Source: Lachnobacterium bovis
Lineage (GTDB): Bacteria > Bacillota > Clostridia > Lachnospirales > Lachnospiraceae
DNA: 64,000 nt
Reading direction: 5' to 3'
Assembly (NCBI RefSeq): GCF_900111325.1
Contig: NZ_FOGW01000007.1
Span: forward strand, 1-64,000
In this document: piece after piece, positions 39,582-49,406 of the stretch
How the letters are laid out: each line of letters starts with the position of its first letter
Position numbering within the stretch: position 1 is the first letter of the stretch
Translations under genes and position numbers: made by a program
The notes under the pieces: generated by a model
Seen by the model: only the letters and a program-made list of their open reading frames with translations
The model's database searches: none
Told to the model about the DNA's origin: nothing

Positions 39582-40481
39582 ATGAATACTAAAACATCAT
39601 TTAAAAAAATGTGTGCATCAGATAAGATAATTACAGTAGTAGGTAATTTATTCTTAGGATTATTTGTTGCAGCAATTATTTTTCCACTTATTTATGTGGT
39701 AGTAGCCTCTTTTATTGATCCAGTTGTTTTAAGTAATAAAGGCATTACTTTTGATTTTAGTAAATGGACTACAACTGCTTATCAGAGGGTTATAGAGAAT
39801 AGTCAAATTTGGGTTGGCTTTAGAAATGCAGTACTTTATTCTGTATTATTTACAGCTATATCTGTATTTGTTACATTGCTTTGTGCATACCCAATGTCAA
39901 GAGACGATTTTAGAGGAAAACCATTCTTCAAAATTGTATTCTATATCACAATGTTTTTCGGTGGTGGTTTAATTCCTACATACTTATTAATCAGTGATTT
40001 GGGAATGTTAGATACAATTTGGGCAATCGTAATTCCAGGTGCATTTAGTGTTTGGAACATGATTATTGCAAGAAGTTATTATCAAGGTATTCCTAAAGAA
40101 TTACAAGAAGCAGCATCAGTTGATGGTGCAGATGATCTTACATTCTTTTTCAAGGTTCTTTTACCAGTTTGTAAACCAGTTATTGCTGTATTGATTTTAT
40201 GGCAATTCGTTGGAATGTGGAACAGCTATTTTGACGCTTTAATTTACTTAAGTAGTGATGCTAAGCAGCCATTACAGCTTGTATTAAGAGCAATCTTGAT
40301 TCAGAACCAACCAGAGTCAGGAATGATTGCTGATATTCAGAGTACAGCAGCAAGAGCACAGTTAGGAGAACTTTTGAAATATGCAACAATTATTATTTCA
40401 TCTGTTCCATTACTAGTAATGTTCCCATTTTTCCAGAAATATTTCGATGCAGGAATTATGGTAGGTTCGGTAAAAGGTTAG
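39582..40481 (+). CDS. Sugar ABC transporter permease, LplC-like
   Basis: The 299-residue protein has six membrane segments and the EAA loop EAASVDGADDLTFFFKVLLP near residue 187. It is the YtcP/LplC partner of the permease above and ends GIMVGSVKG, typical of the family. GGGAGG lies 10 bases before the ATG. The importer should use a shared MsmX-type ATPase coded elsewhere. Confidence 0.93.
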   Translation: MNTKTSFKKMCASDKIITVVGNLFLGLFVAAIIFPLIYVVVASFIDPVVLSNKGITFDFSKWTTTAYQRVIENSQIWVGFRNAVLYSVLFTAISVFVTLLCAYPMSRDDFRGKPFFKIVFYITMFFGGGLIPTYLLISDLGMLDTIWAIVIPGAFSVWNMIIARSYYQGIPKELQEAASVDGADDLTFFFKVLLPVCKPVIAVLILWQFVGMWNSYFDALIYLSSDAKQPLQLVLRAILIQNQPESGMIADIQSTAARAQLGELLKYATIIISSVPLLVMFPFFQKYFDAGIMVGSVKG

Positions 40482-40503
40482 TAGAATGGAGGAAGGTAGT
40501 ATA

Positions 40504-42168
40504 ATGAAAAGACGTATAGTATCCCTACTTGCGACTGTTACTTTAGTCGCAAATACACTTACAGGATGTGGTTCAACAATCTGGGGCTATAAAATAGAAG
40601 ACAAATCATATGTAAGCGCTTCGGAAGTTAAGCTTCCATTAGAAAAGAAACAGACAATTACAGGAATGATAAGTTACCCAACAGGAACTGAATCAGATCC
40701 AAATAAAAGAACAATTTTCAAAAGATTAGAAGAAGAAACAAATGTACATGTTGATTGGACAGCTATTTCACAAGATCAATGGGGAGATAAAATCTCTTTA
40801 CAGATGGTTAACTTCTCAACATTACCAGATTTTATTTTTTCAGCTTGTTTTTCAGACAGTGACTTATTAAAATATGGTGATCAAAAATTAGTTCTTCCAT
40901 TGGAGAAGAATATTGACAAATATATGCCTAATTTAAGTGCAATTTTTAAGAAATATCCAGAATACAGAAAAATGTGTACTTCATCAGATGGACATATTTA
41001 TGCTCTTCCTTGGATTGAGCAGTTAGGTGAAAATAAAACAGCAATTCAAACAGTTGGTAACATGGGATTCATTAACAAGAAATGGTTAGATTTCTTAGGA
41101 CTCAAAGAGCCAAAAACTGTAGATGAATTTGAACAAGTTTTATTAGCATTTAAAGAAAATTCTAAAAAACTTCAGAAGGCATTTAAAATTGATGGCTCAA
41201 TTATTCCTATGTCATGTATCGTAAATGACCAGGATCCTTCAATCATTATCAATGGTTTTGGCGAAGGATATGGTGATAATGATTCAGGAAAACATATTGC
41301 AGTTACAGATGACAAAAAAGTAATTTGTACAGCTACTCAAAAAGGTTACAAAGATGGAATTACTTGGATGCATAAACTTTACAAAGAAGGTCTTATCGAT
41401 AAAGAGTGCTTTACACAAGATTGGAGCACATATGTATCAAAAGGTAAATCTGGAAGATATGGTGTTTGCTTTACATGGGATGTTGCAAATATCGATAATC
41501 TAAAAGATTGGATTCCACTTCCAGCATTAAAAGCTGACGTGTTAAATATTACACCACAGAATGGTTCATTCACTAGTGGTTTTGATAGAGGTAGATGTGT
41601 AATAACATCTATGGCTAAAAATCCAGCATTAGTATGTTCTTGGTTAGATAAAATGTATGCACCAATCCAGTCGCCACAGAATAACTGGGGTACATATGGA
41701 GAAAAAGGTAAATTCAATATCTTCAAAAAAGGAACAAACAAAGAAGGCAAATTCATGCTTAAACATGCAGATTTAGGAAAAGAATCTCCTGTTGAAGTTC
41801 GTGAAGCACAGTGTGTTGGTGGACCATTAGCAGTATTAAATGAATACTATGGAAAATATGTAACATGTCCAGATGATGCTCAGTATCGTTTGGATTGGAT
41901 TAAAGATAATTACACAAATTGTATGACTAAAAAATATGTATATCCAAATCCATTAATGAGTATTGAAGATACAAGTAGAGCAGCAACACTTACAACTGAT
42001 ATCCAAAAAGAAATCAATGCAAGAAAATCTGATTGGATTATGAACGGTTTTACAGACAAAGATTGGGATAAATATCTCAAAAAATTAGATCGCTATGGAT
42101 TGAAAGAATACTTAAGTTTACATCAGAAATACTTAGATAAATTCTATGCATCTGATAAAAATAAGTAA
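40504..42168 (+). CDS. Extracellular sugar-binding lipoprotein
   Basis: The 554-residue protein starts at ATG 40504 with GGAGGAAGG before it. The signal peptide ends VANTLTGC, a lipobox. The mature part is a large family-1 binding protein of the LipO/YtcQ type (GMISYPTGTESDPNKRTIFK; GYKDGITWMHKLYKEGLIDK). It captures oligosaccharides outside the cell for the two permeases. The GH32 gene downstream suggests sucrose or short fructans. Confidence 0.9.
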   Translation: MKRRIVSLLATVTLVANTLTGCGSTIWGYKIEDKSYVSASEVKLPLEKKQTITGMISYPTGTESDPNKRTIFKRLEEETNVHVDWTAISQDQWGDKISLQMVNFSTLPDFIFSACFSDSDLLKYGDQKLVLPLEKNIDKYMPNLSAIFKKYPEYRKMCTSSDGHIYALPWIEQLGENKTAIQTVGNMGFINKKWLDFLGLKEPKTVDEFEQVLLAFKENSKKLQKAFKIDGSIIPMSCIVNDQDPSIIINGFGEGYGDNDSGKHIAVTDDKKVICTATQKGYKDGITWMHKLYKEGLIDKECFTQDWSTYVSKGKSGRYGVCFTWDVANIDNLKDWIPLPALKADVLNITPQNGSFTSGFDRGRCVITSMAKNPALVCSWLDKMYAPIQSPQNNWGTYGEKGKFNIFKKGTNKEGKFMLKHADLGKESPVEVREAQCVGGPLAVLNEYYGKYVTCPDDAQYRLDWIKDNYTNCMTKKYVYPNPLMSIEDTSRAATLTTDIQKEINARKSDWIMNGFTDKDWDKYLKKLDRYGLKEYLSLHQKYLDKFYASDKNK

Positions 42169-42207
42169 AAAAATAAAATGTGATAAGCAACGGAGAGTAT
42201 AATCTTT

Positions 42208-43698
42208 ATGACAAGAAAATTATTTAAAGCTAGAGAATATGAGGAAAAATATAGTAAAGAAATAACAAAAGAAGAAAGACCAGATTTTCATCTAACCCCT
42301 TATGTGGGTTGGATGAATGATCCAAACGGTTTTAGCTACTATAAGGATAAGTATCATTTATTCTATCAGTATCATCCATATGATACAAATTGGGGCCCAA
42401 TGCACTGGGGACATGCAGTTTCAGAGGATTTATTACATTGGGAATATTTACCTGTTTCACTTGCATGTGATATGCCATACGATAAAGACGGTGTTTTCTC
42501 AGGTAGTGCAGTTGAGTTAGATGATGGAAGACATCTTTTGATGTATACTGGTGTTAAAGAAACACAAGTAAAAAGAGCAAAACACCCACAAGTTCGCCAA
42601 ATGCAATGTATTGCAATTGGAGACGGAAAAGAGTATGAAAAGTATGAAAATAATCCTGTAATTGATGAAACAAAGCTTCCAAAGGGTGCAAGTTTAGTTG
42701 ATTTTAGGGATCCTAAGATTGTAAAAACTAGTGATAATACTTTTCTAGCTTATATGGGATCACGCGATGAACAAAAAAGCGGACAGATTCTTGTATATGA
42801 AAGTAAAGATGCTCTTAATTGGAAATTTAAAAGTGTTTTAATAAAAAATAATGGCAGATTAGGTACTATGTGGGAATGTCCAGATGTATTTGAATTAGAA
42901 GGTTATGACGTTTTATTAGCAAGTCCACAAGACGTTACAGCAGATCAATTCGAAGGTTTAACTGGAAATGTACCATTAGCAGCAGTAGGTCATATTGATA
43001 AAGAAGCACAAAAAATGCATGATGAAGATTTTCAGGTAGCAGACTATGGAATGGATTTCTACGCTCACCAGACAGTTTTATCACCTGATGGTCGAAGAAT
43101 CATGATTGGTTGGTTACAAAATTGGGATAGTTGTTCAAACAGAATTCCAGATACAAAATGGTATGGACAGATGTCTGTACCAAGAGAGTTACACATTAAA
43201 GACGGTAAATTATATCAAACTCCAATTAAGGAGTTAGAAAACTACAGAGAAAATCAAGTGTTGAAAAAAGATTTTGTTTTACAAGGGCAAGACCAGACAA
43301 TAGAAGGTTTAGAAGGTAGAACAATTGATACAACATTTGAAATTGCTCTAAATGAAGAAAGCTTCAACAAATTTGAAATTAAATTCGCTTCAAATGCTAA
43401 TAAAAATAGATTTTGTTCACTTTTATATAGAAAAGATGACAACACTATTACATTAGACAGATTATATTCAGGAACACAAAGAGCGCTTATGCATCAGAAA
43501 AGTTGTAAACTTGATGATGGTGCTTCAACATTAAAGCTTAGACTAGTTCTGGATAAATATAGTGCAGAATTGTTTATAAATGACGGACAAAAGGTAATGT
43601 CTATGTCATTCTATACAGAACTTGATGCACAAGAAATTACATTATCTACTGACGGCAAGGTTAAAATGTCTGTAGAAAAATACGATTTAAAAATGTAA
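42208..43698 (+). CDS. GH32 beta-fructosidase
   Basis: The 496-residue protein has the GH32 catalytic set: nucleophile Asp 38 in WMNDPNG, Asp near 168 in DFRDPK and the acid/base Glu near 223 in WECPD. The five-bladed propeller is followed by the C-terminal beta-sandwich (about 345-496). There is no signal peptide, so it cleaves imported sucrose or fructo-oligosaccharides, or sucrose 6-phosphate, in the cytoplasm. Last gene of the LacI-regulated operon; a weak GGAGAG site precedes it. Confidence 0.93.
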   Translation: MTRKLFKAREYEEKYSKEITKEERPDFHLTPYVGWMNDPNGFSYYKDKYHLFYQYHPYDTNWGPMHWGHAVSEDLLHWEYLPVSLACDMPYDKDGVFSGSAVELDDGRHLLMYTGVKETQVKRAKHPQVRQMQCIAIGDGKEYEKYENNPVIDETKLPKGASLVDFRDPKIVKTSDNTFLAYMGSRDEQKSGQILVYESKDALNWKFKSVLIKNNGRLGTMWECPDVFELEGYDVLLASPQDVTADQFEGLTGNVPLAAVGHIDKEAQKMHDEDFQVADYGMDFYAHQTVLSPDGRRIMIGWLQNWDSCSNRIPDTKWYGQMSVPRELHIKDGKLYQTPIKELENYRENQVLKKDFVLQGQDQTIEGLEGRTIDTTFEIALNEESFNKFEIKFASNANKNRFCSLLYRKDDNTITLDRLYSGTQRALMHQKSCKLDDGASTLKLRLVLDKYSAELFINDGQKVMSMSFYTELDAQEITLSTDGKVKMSVEKYDLKM

Positions 43699-43775
43699 AA
43701 TTTAATTTACATTTTAATTTCAGTTGTACTTAAACAAAATATGAAAAATATCCAAATTTAAAAATCAAATCTTTT

Positions 43776-43836
43776 AAGAACTCCTAAACACAAAGACTTT
43801 CCCCTTTTGTTTCTTGTGTTTGGAGTTCTTTTGTAT
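43776..43836 (+). terminator. Terminator of the fructan operon
   Basis: AAGAACTCC-T-AAACACAA pairs with TTGTGTTTGGAGTTCTT with one bulge, followed by TTGTATAAT. Confidence 0.85.
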
Positions 43837-43989
43837 AATATTAAACTTAAATTTAATAAATGTAGCATAATGTATATTTATTAATGCAAGAGATTTTTTT
43901 ATTGTATGTTGTTTTTAAAAGAATTATAATTTAAGTAAGAGGGTAAATTTTAGATAAAAGTAAAAGGGATATAATAAGGAGTGTGGAAT

Positions 43990-44532
43990 ATGAAATCATA
44001 TATTGATGTTGGTGGCAAAACGTACAGAAATCTTAAATTAATAGGACACGGCAAAGGTGGATATTCATATTTGGTTGAAACAATGGGCAAACATTATGTT
44101 TTAAAACAAATTCATCATGAGCCTTGTGATTATTACAAACATAAAAATAAATTAGAAGAAGAATTAGAAGCATATAAAAAATTAAATAAAATAGGAATTA
44201 GAATGCCAAAACTTATAGAAGTTGATGTCTCAAATGAAATAATAATTAAAGAATACATTTCAGGTGATACAATTTATGATAGATTAAGAACTGGAGAATC
44301 AGTTGAAAAATATATTCCACAAGTTGAACAAATGGCCAATATAGCCCAAAATTCAGGCTTAAATATAGATTATTTTCCAACAAATTTTGGAATTAAAGAT
44401 GAAATGTTGTATTACATAGATTATGAATGTGATGAATATGTGGAAGAAAAAAATTTTGCAAATTGGGGAATTAAGTATTGGTCTAGAACTATGGACTTTT
44501 TAAAGTATGTTGAGGAACACGAAGTAATATAA
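43990..44532 (+). CDS. Small protein-kinase-like protein
   Basis: The 180-residue protein starts at ATG 43990, 8 bases after AAGGAG. It shows a compact kinase fold: Gly-loop IGHGKGGYS (19-26), VLKQI with Lys 39, hinge IIIKEYI, a catalytic-type segment IDYFPTNFGI (about 126-135) where HRDxxxxN would be, and YYIDYE in place of DFG. It is shorter than a full kinase (about 260), like Bud32/RIO-type or lipopolysaccharide kinases. The helicase-nuclease gene follows after 111 bases. Confidence 0.65.
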   Translation: MKSYIDVGGKTYRNLKLIGHGKGGYSYLVETMGKHYVLKQIHHEPCDYYKHKNKLEEELEAYKKLNKIGIRMPKLIEVDVSNEIIIKEYISGDTIYDRLRTGESVEKYIPQVEQMANIAQNSGLNIDYFPTNFGIKDEMLYYIDYECDEYVEEKNFANWGIKYWSRTMDFLKYVEEHEVI

Positions 44533-44643
44533 TTTTTTCCTATTAATTCTACTAGTTCGTGCGAAAACAAGATATAAATGTTATAATAAAAAAGATGTTT
44601 ATGACATCAAAGGCAATCAAGAGGCTTGAAAGGACTAGTAGTA

Positions 44644-47600
44644 ATGGATATAAATAAGTTAGACAAATGGGCTAATCTTCTTTTAGATACGGGGAAAAAG
44701 AATAATTTAATTAATTTTCGAGATAATAAGACATCAACAGTTGATATTGTTGCTCCAAAAGTAGAAGATATAATTAAAAAGAATAGTTCATCGAAGTTTT
44801 ATAAACTTGCAGATTCACAGAAGGTGGATACAAATAAATCAGAAGTAAAGGAATCTTTGTGGAAAAAATCAGATTCAAAAAATCAGATACTTCTTTTTAA
44901 ATCGAATGAAAATCCAATTAATATAATAAAAAATATAGACAAGAAATCGAAAGAAAATATAGAAGAAACAGGTGTAAATGTTTCGTATGTAGCAATCGGA
45001 TTTGTAGACTACAAGGAAGGGATTGCTCCAGTGTTACTTGCACCAGTTACTTTTAAATATAATATTGAAAAAGATATTTGGTACATTAATATTTCTGAAG
45101 ATATAGTGGTTAATCCTACATTTAATTTTAAAATAAATCAAGAAAATAATATATCTTTGCCTGAGTATGAATATGATGGAATCGAAAAATATTTAGATCG
45201 AGTAGAAGAGATTATTAGACCATTTGAGTGGCAAGTTAAAAGAGAAAGCAAAATAGGTATTTTTTCATTTTTAAAAATGAACATGTACAAGGATATTACT
45301 GAAAATAAAGATCTAATCGTACAAAACAGTAGTATTAGAAAAATGCTTGGTGAAAAAAATGATTCAGATATAAAAATAGTTGAAAGTGGAGAATATCATT
45401 TAGATAATCCTTTACTTGAATTGCATAATGTTGTTGATGCAGATTCGAGTCAAATAGAAGCTATAGAAATGGCAAAATCAGGTTTAAGTTTTGTTTTACA
45501 AGGACCACCAGGAACAGGAAAAAGTCAAACAATTACAAACATTATTGCAGAATGTATTTATGATGATAAAAAGGTTCTGTTTGTTTCAGAAAAGCAGGCT
45601 GCATTAAATGTTGTATATAATAAATTAAAAAGAGCAGGATTAGAAGATTTTTGTTTAGAGTTACATAGTTATAAGGCAAATAAAAAAGATGTTGTTGAGG
45701 AACTTTGTAGAACATTAAAGGCAAATGAAGCACACGTATATAATCAGGCTGATAAAGTTATTTTATCAAAGGAAAATAGTCAAAAAGAACTAGATGAGTA
45801 TGTTCATAATTTACATATAAAACAAGATGTAATTAATAAATCATTATATGAATGTTTTGATACATATTTATCATATAAAAATGTTCCAACAATTAATTTT
45901 CACATAGATGATATTAATGAAAAAGATACTAACTTTTTGTTGAAAACTTCAAATTTATTGCGTAAATACGTGGATTATGCTCAAAGCATTGGTTATAACT
46001 ATAAAGATTGCGTATGGTATGGTTATTCGAGTGATGATACTTCATATCAAATGAGAGAGCAAATTAGAAATAGTATTACTAAGATTCTAGAACACTTTTT
46101 AGAAATAAATAAATTACAAAATCACTTAAAAGATCGATATGCAATTGTGGCAAATAGCTATGAAAATTTTGCAATGTGGCGTAATTTCTTTAAATTGGTT
46201 TCTAAAAGTAGAATTTTAACACCAGCTTTTTTTAAGCATACATCGTGTAAATATTTATTAGAAAATGTTGATCAAATGCAAAAATTAGCAATCGATATTT
46301 CTAAATTAAAAGATTCAATTACAAGAGAGTATTATAAAGATATTTTTGAAATTGATTATGAATTAGTTTATAAAAAATTGACACGCGAATTTAATACTTT
46401 TTTAAGTAGAACTGTGAGCTCAGACTACAAAAAAATTGTTAAATTGTTGAAATTTAATAGTAGAAGTGGAAAAAAGCCAAGTTATATTGAATGTTTGTCT
46501 ATAGTTGAGGATATTGTAAAATATTATGCTAAGCTTAATAAATTTGAAGAACTTGAAGAAAAAGTAAAGCCATCACTTGGAAACGAGTATGTAGGAATTG
46601 ATTCTGATTGGGATGAAATTACTAGAGATATCAATGAATTAAAGCAGATTTTCATGTCAGGTGCATATTTGAACAAGTTAGAAAATATGACCATCGAAGA
46701 ATATGAGAAAAATAAAGTTGAATTTTCAATTATGGCTCGTGAAATTTCAAACGTTCTTGAGAAAAACAGAAAATACGTTGAGCTATTAAAAAATAATTTC
46801 GATAATGAAATTTTTGATATTACAAGACAAGATTTTACAATTGTAAGGGTAAAATTAAATGCATGTTTAGAAGAATTTGAACAAATTGATAATTGGTGTG
46901 GATTTAATAAAATTTTATGCCAAATGAAAAAATATAATCTGCTAGAATATATCGATTATGCAATTGCAACTAAGATAAAAAGATATAATTTAGTTGATGT
47001 TTATGAGAAAAACTTCTACAGACAGTGGATTGATTATATTCAGTCAACTATGCCAGTGATTTCTACGTTTAAACAATCAACAAGAGAAAAATATGTTGAG
47101 CAATTTTGGGCTAGTGATGTTATGCAGTTTGATGTTAATAAATCAAAAATTAAATCAAAACTTTCTAAAAAACGCCCTTCGATTGAACTTTTGTCATCAG
47201 ACAGTATAGCTTCAATTATTTTGAATGAAGAAGATAAAAAGACTAAACAAAAAAGTATACGACAATTATTAGAAGAAACAAGAGAACTTGTACAAGAAAT
47301 TAAACCATGTTTCTTGATGTCACCTTTAAGTGTTAGTACTTTTTTAACAGCAAAGGACATAGAATTTGATGTGGTAATTTTTGATGAAGCTTCACAAATT
47401 TTTCCACAAGATGCTCTTGGTGCTATTTACAGAGGAAAACAGCTTATAGTAGTGGGTGATTCTAAGCAAATGCCACCTAGTAATTTCTTTAACAATACAG
47501 TTGGCAATTTAAGCGAAAAAGCATCAAATAATACAGCTATAAGTAATAGTATGAAGTCTTCTGAGAATACTATAATTGAATCTAATAATCAATCTGAAGA

Positions 47601-49305
47601 TTCATCGGCATTTGAAATGAGTGATTATGAATCTATTTTAGAGATGTGCATCCACTTTTTACCACAGATTCGTTTGAGATGGCATTATAGAAGTAAATTT
47701 GAGCAATTGATTGCCTTTTCAAATAGAAACTTTTATGAAAAAGAGCTTATTACTTTTCCGTCTGCGGTAATTAAAAGGGATGATATTGGAGTTGATTATT
47801 GTAAAGTTCCTGGAATGTATAATCATAAAGCTAGAACAAATGAGGTAGAGGCAAGGAAAGTAATTGACATTATATTTGAAAATTTAAATAAGTATCCACA
47901 AAGAAGCATTGGTGTTGTTGCTTTTAATAAAGCACAACAAGAGCTTATAGAAAATATGCTTTATGATAGACGAAAAGCTAATCCTAATATGGAAAAATTT
48001 TTCTCAGAGGATCTTGCAGAGCCTATTTTTATAAAGAATTTAGAGACAGTGCAAGGTGATGAGAGAGATACTATTATTTTTAGTATTGCATATTCTAAAG
48101 ATGAAAATGGAAAATTAAAAAATAATTTTGGCCCTTTGAATAAAGCGGGGGGAGAAAGAAGATTAAACGTTGCAATTACACGAGCAAAATGCAACATTAA
48201 AATTGTTACTTCAATAGAAGCGGATGATATTGATTTGGAAAACACAAATTCAAACGGAACTAAATTGTTAAAAGAATATTTAAAATATGCAAAGGATAGC
48301 AAAAATGCGGCACTATCTGATGAGACAAATAGAGAAGTTGATTCAGAATTAGTTATAGAAATTTGTGATTTCCTTAGAGAAAATGGTTTTATGGTAGATA
48401 CCAAAATCGGATTTTCAAATTACCAAATCGACATTGGAGTAAAAGATCCAAATACTCTAGATTATGTATTAGCAATTGAATGTGATGGTCGTACATATAG
48501 TTCTTTTAAAAATACAAGAGACAGAGAGCGTTTAAGACAACAAGTTCTAGAAAGTATGGGATGGAAATACTATAGAATTTGGTCAGCTGAATGGTATAAA
48601 AATAAGGAGACTGAAAAAACAAGATTATTAGATAATGTTGTTTGTGCGTTAGGCTATCAAAATGCAGATTATGTTTTAGAAAAAATGCATTATGAACCAT
48701 TAAATATGATAGAAGAGACACCTATAGAAACTAATCCTTATGCTGACAGAGAAAAGTATAATTATATTAGTAATTTTGGTTTTCCTAAATACGAATTAGC
48801 TGATATTGTTAGTTTAAAATATGCTTGTGAGCAAAATAAATGTACGTTACAAGAACTTTTAATAGAGATTTTAAAGGTTGAAGCACCATTATCGGAAGCA
48901 TGGATATTAGAGAGAATAAGTTGGTTCTACAACAGTGAATTTGTAGATGAAAACGTATGTAAATGTTATGAAGCTGATATGGCAAATTGTGGTGACAATG
49001 GAATAATTCGTATGAATGGATTCCTATACCTAAAAGAGCAGAATAATATTACAATGCGTGTGCCATCAAATATTGAAACTAAGCGTCAAATTTGTCAAAT
49101 ATGTCGAGAAGAAATAACAGCTGGAATTTTAACAGTAGTGGATAGAAATTTATCAGTAGATAAAAACTGGATGTATAATTTCTTGGCACATGAATTAGGT
49201 TATAATGAGTTGAACGAGATGATTATAGAAAAATTTGATGAAGCTTTAGAATTATTGAGTTGTTTAATAAATATTGATGGAGATATTTTATCTATTAAGA
49301 GATAA
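44644..49305 (+). CDS. DUF4011 helicase with C-terminal nuclease domain
   Basis: The 1553-residue protein starts at ATG 44644. Residues 1-210 form a DUF4011 domain. An SF1 (Upf1/Dna2-like) helicase follows, with Walker A GPPGTGKSQT (near 287), a 600-residue coiled insert, Walker B FDEAS (near 913), GDSKQMPPS (near 938), QGDERD (near 1136) and VAITRAK (near 1176). Residues 1240-1325 are a Vsr/MTES_1575-like nuclease (DIGV..., IECDGRTYSS, YRIWSAEW). The end resembles DUF3320. This order is known from predicted anti-phage proteins (Hhe-type, as I recall). Confidence 0.85.
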   Translation: MDINKLDKWANLLLDTGKKNNLINFRDNKTSTVDIVAPKVEDIIKKNSSSKFYKLADSQKVDTNKSEVKESLWKKSDSKNQILLFKSNENPINIIKNIDKKSKENIEETGVNVSYVAIGFVDYKEGIAPVLLAPVTFKYNIEKDIWYINISEDIVVNPTFNFKINQENNISLPEYEYDGIEKYLDRVEEIIRPFEWQVKRESKIGIFSFLKMNMYKDITENKDLIVQNSSIRKMLGEKNDSDIKIVESGEYHLDNPLLELHNVVDADSSQIEAIEMAKSGLSFVLQGPPGTGKSQTITNIIAECIYDDKKVLFVSEKQAALNVVYNKLKRAGLEDFCLELHSYKANKKDVVEELCRTLKANEAHVYNQADKVILSKENSQKELDEYVHNLHIKQDVINKSLYECFDTYLSYKNVPTINFHIDDINEKDTNFLLKTSNLLRKYVDYAQSIGYNYKDCVWYGYSSDDTSYQMREQIRNSITKILEHFLEINKLQNHLKDRYAIVANSYENFAMWRNFFKLVSKSRILTPAFFKHTSCKYLLENVDQMQKLAIDISKLKDSITREYYKDIFEIDYELVYKKLTREFNTFLSRTVSSDYKKIVKLLKFNSRSGKKPSYIECLSIVEDIVKYYAKLNKFEELEEKVKPSLGNEYVGIDSDWDEITRDINELKQIFMSGAYLNKLENMTIEEYEKNKVEFSIMAREISNVLEKNRKYVELLKNNFDNEIFDITRQDFTIVRVKLNACLEEFEQIDNWCGFNKILCQMKKYNLLEYIDYAIATKIKRYNLVDVYEKNFYRQWIDYIQSTMPVISTFKQSTREKYVEQFWASDVMQFDVNKSKIKSKLSKKRPSIELLSSDSIASIILNEEDKKTKQKSIRQLLEETRELVQEIKPCFLMSPLSVSTFLTAKDIEFDVVIFDEASQIFPQDALGAIYRGKQLIVVGDSKQMPPSNFFNNTVGNLSEKASNNTAISNSMKSSENTIIESNNQSEDSSAFEMSDYESILEMCIHFLPQIRLRWHYRSKFEQLIAFSNRNFYEKELITFPSAVIKRDDIGVDYCKVPGMYNHKARTNEVEARKVIDIIFENLNKYPQRSIGVVAFNKAQQELIENMLYDRRKANPNMEKFFSEDLAEPIFIKNLETVQGDERDTIIFSIAYSKDENGKLKNNFGPLNKAGGERRLNVAITRAKCNIKIVTSIEADDIDLENTNSNGTKLLKEYLKYAKDSKNAALSDETNREVDSELVIEICDFLRENGFMVDTKIGFSNYQIDIGVKDPNTLDYVLAIECDGRTYSSFKNTRDRERLRQQVLESMGWKYYRIWSAEWYKNKETEKTRLLDNVVCALGYQNADYVLEKMHYEPLNMIEETPIETNPYADREKYNYISNFGFPKYELADIVSLKYACEQNKCTLQELLIEILKVEAPLSEAWILERISWFYNSEFVDENVCKCYEADMANCGDNGIIRMNGFLYLKEQNNITMRVPSNIETKRQICQICREEITAGILTVVDRNLSVDKNWMYNFLAHELGYNELNEMIIEKFDEALELLSCLINIDGDILSIKR

Positions 49306-49321
49306 AATTCTTTAGAAAGTG

Positions 49322-49387
49322 AAAAAAGAGCTCAACTTTTGTTGTATATTAAGTGTAAAGTATACCAAAGTTGAGACTCTTTTTTTA
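49322..49387. terminator. Bidirectional terminator
   Basis: AAAAAAGAG-CTCAACTTT pairs with AAAGTTGAG-A-CTCTTTTTT. It serves the helicase gene and the convergent phosphoglucomutase gene. Confidence 0.8.
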
Positions 49388-49406
49388 TTATTTAATTTAA
49401 AGTTAA

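Noticed and set aside
47961..48404. Minus-strand frame of 147 codons inside the helicase gene
   Set aside because: It is the complement of conserved helicase motifs; amino acid composition is that of an antisense shadow.
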